Shown here piece by piece: positions 61,039-64,000 of a DNA stretch of 64,000 bases (position 1 is its first letter; each line of letters begins with the position of its first letter). The notes under the pieces were generated by a model that saw only the letters and a list, made by a program, of their open reading frames with translations, made no database searches and was not told the DNA's origin. Source of the DNA: Lachnospiraceae bacterium (GTDB lineage Bacteria > Bacillota > Clostridia > Lachnospirales > Lachnospiraceae); NCBI GenBank assembly GCA_022845955.1, contig AP025576.1:868001-932000 (forward strand), read 5' to 3'. Both the position numbers and the translations under genes were made by a program.

Positions 61039-63192
61039 ATGGAGAATGTAATCAAAGTAACATGGCAGGAAAACGAGAGAATAAAACTGCCTATGTGTGG
61101 AAAAGACAGCCGGGGGAACCTGTATGAGGTGGATAACCTGAGCTTTATGAAGAACGGGAAGCGTTTTCTCCCTGTCATGGGAGAATTTCACTATTCCCGC
61201 TATGAGCCTGCGGATTGGGAGGAAGAGCTCCTGAAAATGAAGGCAGGAGGTATCCGCATTGTGGCCACCTATGTTTTCTGGATACACCATGAGGAACGAA
61301 AAGGCGAATGGGATTTCACGGGCTGCAGGGATCTGCGGCGGTTCCTCGATGTATGCAAAAAAGCAGGCCTGCAGGTATGGCTGCGTATCGGCCCCTGGGC
61401 TCATGGGGAATGCAGGAACGGCGGTTTTCCCGACTGGCTGGTTAAGGAATGCGGGGACAGGCTGCGCAGCAATGCTCCGGTATATCTGCAGGAGGTGGAA
61501 CGGTTCTACCGGAAAATAGGGGAACAAGCGGCAGGCCGGATGGCGAAAGACGGAGGGCCTGTCATCGGCATTCAGCTGGAAAATGAGTATGGACACTGCG
61601 GCGGCGGGCCGTCATCCACAGAGGAATGTATGGCACATATGCGTACTCTGAAGAAAATGGCATTGGATGCTTCCCTGGAGGTTCCTTATTATACTTCCAC
61701 CGGCTGGGGAGGAGGTATTGTGGTGGACGGGGAAACCCTTCCTGTACTGGGAGGCTATGTGGATGCTCCCTGGGCGGAGCATGTGGAAGAAATGCCGGCC
61801 AGCGCCAATTTTGTCTTTTCCTCCTACAAGCAGGATGAAAACATCGGTTCCGATCTAAAGCGGCAGGAAAGCAGAAATTTTACATTTTCAATTGAAAAAA
61901 ACCCTTACCTAACGGCAGAGCTGGGAGGCGGTCTGCAGGTGACCTCCCACAGAAGGACGTACCCCTATCCGGAGGATATTGAGGCCCAGGCTTTGTGTAT
62001 GCTGGGAAGCGGGGCCAATCTGCTGGGATATTATATGTATCACGGCGGTATTAACCCGGAAGGAAAGGATACGACTCTTCAGGAGTCAAGGGCTACCGGC
62101 TATAACAACGATCTTCCGGTAAAAAGCTACGATTTCCAGACCTGTATCAGGGAGTCGGGTGAAGTGAAGGAAAGCTATGGCCGGCTCCGAAGGCTTCACC
62201 TGTTCCTGGAGGACTTCGGTGAGGAACTGGCGGGAAGCCTTACTTATTTTCCGGAAAAAAGGCCGGGATCCCCGGAGGATATGCATACCCTGCGTACCAC
62301 GGCCCGTATAAACCAGGATACGGGTACAGGATTTCTCTTTGTCAATAACCATCAGAGAAGGCGTGTCATGGAAGAGCGTGACAACGCGGCGGTTAAGCTG
62401 GTGATGCCGGATGGAGAGCTTATACTGGATTCACTGCATATACAATCCGGGGCCTGCGGAATCATTCCTTTCCGGCTTTCCTGCGGGACCGGTTTCCTGG
62501 AAAAAACAAATGCGTTTCTGCTGTGCCGTCTTGGCAGCCGGTATTTCTTTTATACGGATGGAGAACCGGTTTATCAGTGGAAGGATCAGGAAGGGGATGT
62601 GGTAACGCTCACTTCGGGGCAGGCCAGCCGGGCCTGCAGAATCGGGGATACTCTTTATATTCCGGAACACGCGGACAGCAGCCTTATTGAGAGGGAGGGA
62701 AGAATATGCCTTCTGACCGTCCATGAGGAGGAAAAAGTGCTATGTTATGGTAGTACGGGAGAACCGGAGGAAAAGAGTTTCCGGACCGGGCCGGTAAAGG
62801 TGGCGGTGGGGACAGAACTTTTGGAAAGCGGAGGACTTGCCGGCGGGGAACAGGAATATTGTGAATATCAGGTCAGCCTGGGAGCCGTCCCTGTGGATAA
62901 CATTCATCAGCTGTATCTGGAAGCGGATTATGCCGGTGACAGGGCAGAGGTTTACCTGGACGGAAAGCTGGCGGATGACTGGTTTACGACGGGTGAAACC
63001 TGGCATATCGCCCTGAAACGGTTTGGGTATCCGGCCAGTCTGGTTATCCGCATTTACTCCAGTGACCATCCGATTCCTAATCCTTATGGAAACCGGGTGT
63101 ATTATGACCTTCCCGTAGAGGAGGGGTGTGTGCTTAAGGGAGTGAAGGCGATTCCCGAGTATACGATGGAAATATCACGGCGTATGATGTGA
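61039..63192 (+). CDS. GH35 beta-galactosidase family protein
   Basis: A 717-residue glycoside hydrolase family 35 enzyme: PVMGEFHYSRYEPADWEEEL near residue 45, IGPWAHGECRNGGFPDWL, acid/base E183 in GIQLENEYG and nucleophile E294 in YLTAELGGG. No signal peptide. It removes terminal beta-galactose from imported glycans, complementing the alpha-galactosidase and mannosidases of the main island, though it is a separate unit after the V-ATPase terminator. AAGGATGGGAAG precedes the ATG. Confidence 0.9.
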   Translation: MENVIKVTWQENERIKLPMCGKDSRGNLYEVDNLSFMKNGKRFLPVMGEFHYSRYEPADWEEELLKMKAGGIRIVATYVFWIHHEERKGEWDFTGCRDLRRFLDVCKKAGLQVWLRIGPWAHGECRNGGFPDWLVKECGDRLRSNAPVYLQEVERFYRKIGEQAAGRMAKDGGPVIGIQLENEYGHCGGGPSSTEECMAHMRTLKKMALDASLEVPYYTSTGWGGGIVVDGETLPVLGGYVDAPWAEHVEEMPASANFVFSSYKQDENIGSDLKRQESRNFTFSIEKNPYLTAELGGGLQVTSHRRTYPYPEDIEAQALCMLGSGANLLGYYMYHGGINPEGKDTTLQESRATGYNNDLPVKSYDFQTCIRESGEVKESYGRLRRLHLFLEDFGEELAGSLTYFPEKRPGSPEDMHTLRTTARINQDTGTGFLFVNNHQRRRVMEERDNAAVKLVMPDGELILDSLHIQSGACGIIPFRLSCGTGFLEKTNAFLLCRLGSRYFFYTDGEPVYQWKDQEGDVVTLTSGQASRACRIGDTLYIPEHADSSLIEREGRICLLTVHEEEKVLCYGSTGEPEEKSFRTGPVKVAVGTELLESGGLAGGEQEYCEYQVSLGAVPVDNIHQLYLEADYAGDRAEVYLDGKLADDWFTTGETWHIALKRFGYPASLVIRIYSSDHPIPNPYGNRVYYDLPVEEGCVLKGVKAIPEYTMEISRRMM

Positions 63193-63880
63193 TTCCTCTA
63201 TTTGTGGCTAGAATGAAATCAAGTCATTCCCTATTTGTATTCTTTTTGGTTATGGATGCGGGAGACGGGAGTGAAAGCAAAAAAAATGGCAGAGAGGTTC
63301 CCCTGCATAGGGCCTTTCTGTCATTTTGGCCTGAAAAAGCGTTCCAATGAGATAAGGATAATGAGACGGAAGTGCCGGAAGGGACGCAGGAGGGGACGAC
63401 GCAGAACGCAAGGCGCCGTCTGGACGGTTGCCTTGACGGTACATATTAAAAAATATTGTGTAATAAAGTGTTGCATATTTAATTTGATAGTGATAAGATT
63501 AAGCAAATAATCATTCTGACTTCCTGTCTGTGATATCAATTGTTCGGTAGTGTTATTTCTGAAAAAATTCCCATGTGTTTGCCTGTTTTCTTGTATTTTT
63601 TCACCGGCCCCTTATGTTTTTACCTGTACCGTTTAGCCGCAAGCCTTTTTCCGATAATGGCAAAAGTGTTGTCTTTTGTTATTGTATCTATTCAATTCCC
63701 TGTTTTTCTGTTTATTTCCGTTCATCTAATCCTACATCCTTCCTCTAGTCGTTTCCTTTATTTCACCATCAGCCTGTTGCCGGTTATTGTGATCGGACCG
63801 GCGGACTTAAGTAACTATTTAACCGATGCACTTTTTTAAAACAGTGCGTATTCGTACATAAGTACAGATAAGGAGAACAA
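63193..63880. other. Gene-poor stretch after GH35
   Basis: About 690 bp. It holds an imperfect hairpin (AAAATGGCAGAGAGG, 63283-63297, with CCTTTCTGTCATTTT, 63313-63327) that may end the GH35 transcript, the palindrome at 63409-63435, and an AT-rich half. A hydrophobic open frame (63540-63839) has no ribosome site and is not called as a gene. Confidence 0.5.
63409..63435. repeat. REP-like palindrome
   Basis: CAAGGCGCCGTC, TG, GACGGTTGCCTTG, with a one-base bulge. Same design as 40325-40351. Confidence 0.55.
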
Positions 63881-64000
63881 ATGAAAAAAGTAGTACCAAA
63901 GGTATTTGATAAGAAAAAGAAAAGAGTGCGGCTATTTATGATTGCCGTCATGCTGCTAATAAGCTTTCTTTGCTTTTGCCGTATATACAGAGGTTACCAT
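63881..64000 (+). CDS. N terminus of a membrane-anchored or secreted protein (cut by window end)
   Basis: ATG 63881 after AAGGAGA opens a frame running off the window (40 codons seen). It starts with a Lys-rich stretch (residues 1-17) followed by a hydrophobic segment (LFMIAVMLLISFLCF), so the product is probably exported or membrane-anchored. No family can be named. Confidence 0.7.
   Translation, partial: MKKVVPKVFDKKKKRVRLFMIAVMLLISFLCFCRIYRGYH

Noticed and set aside
63540..63839. Hydrophobic 99-codon open frame
   Set aside because: TTG start without a ribosome site, no family resemblance; the composition fits chance translation of T-rich DNA.

Overview
The window looks like chromosomal DNA from a gut-type Clostridia of the Lachnospiraceae kind. 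This is inferred from protein families and gene style: moderate GC, AGGAGG-type ribosome binding sites, a Spo0A C-terminal domain protein, a bacterial V-type ATPase, Rrf2/CymR-like sulfur control and a very large sugar-catabolic island. No rRNA, tRNA, CRISPR array, phage module or intact insertion sequence was seen.

Layout. 1-4.7 kb: carbamate kinase on the minus strand, a 40-bp-arm palindrome, then a LytTR regulator with an ABC-2 exporter (ATPase and two permeases). 4.8-6.9 kb: a GH20-like hexosaminidase. 7.3-8.5 kb: an Rpn/PD-(D/E)XK nuclease gene followed by a 252-nt structured palindromic element. 8.5-36.9 kb: a one-strand island with a CUT1 sugar ABC importer, a ROK regulator, a Sip1-type GH36, an FGGY kinase, a GH2 beta-mannosidase, a ROK kinase, an MBL hydrolase, a GH13_18 phosphorylase, an FAD oxidoreductase, two GH38 alpha-mannosidases, an Asp/Glu racemase, a second FGGY kinase, a class II bisphosphate aldolase, a DUF1537 kinase, a GmhA-like SIS isomerase and an adducin-type aldolase. 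It reads as import of mannose- or galactose-containing glycans, their hydrolysis in the cell, and breakdown of unusual ketoses or sugar acids by kinases and aldolases. 37-42.4 kb: sulfur block with cysK, metNIQ preceded by a 40-codon leader ORF, and an Rrf2 regulator whose leader is a second copy of the palindromic element. 42.4-50.4 kb: two cyclic-di-GMP-type proteins, a large membrane protein, a radical SAM/SPASM protein, an FAD oxidoreductase and a small XRE regulator. 50.6-60.8 kb: a lone Spo0A-C protein, then a nine-gene V-type ATPase operon ending in a tyrosine-phosphatase gene. 61-63.2 kb: a GH35 beta-galactosidase, then a gene cut by the window end.

Two patterns are not explained by ordinary gene content. 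First, degenerate 18-bp repeats (consensus ATGGAAGCT-NNN-GCATCC, in either orientation and read in more than one frame) sit in frame inside seven coding sequences between 5.0 and 36.3 kb, including four residues upstream of the catalytic glutamate of the sucrose-phosphorylase-like enzyme. Second, two copies of a ~250-nt element keep an almost fully complementary long stem although the stem sequence differs between copies, and share a conserved core with a potential pseudoknot, as expected of a structured RNA or an RNA-guided or hairpin-type mobile element. All functions are read from sequence motifs; no database search was run.
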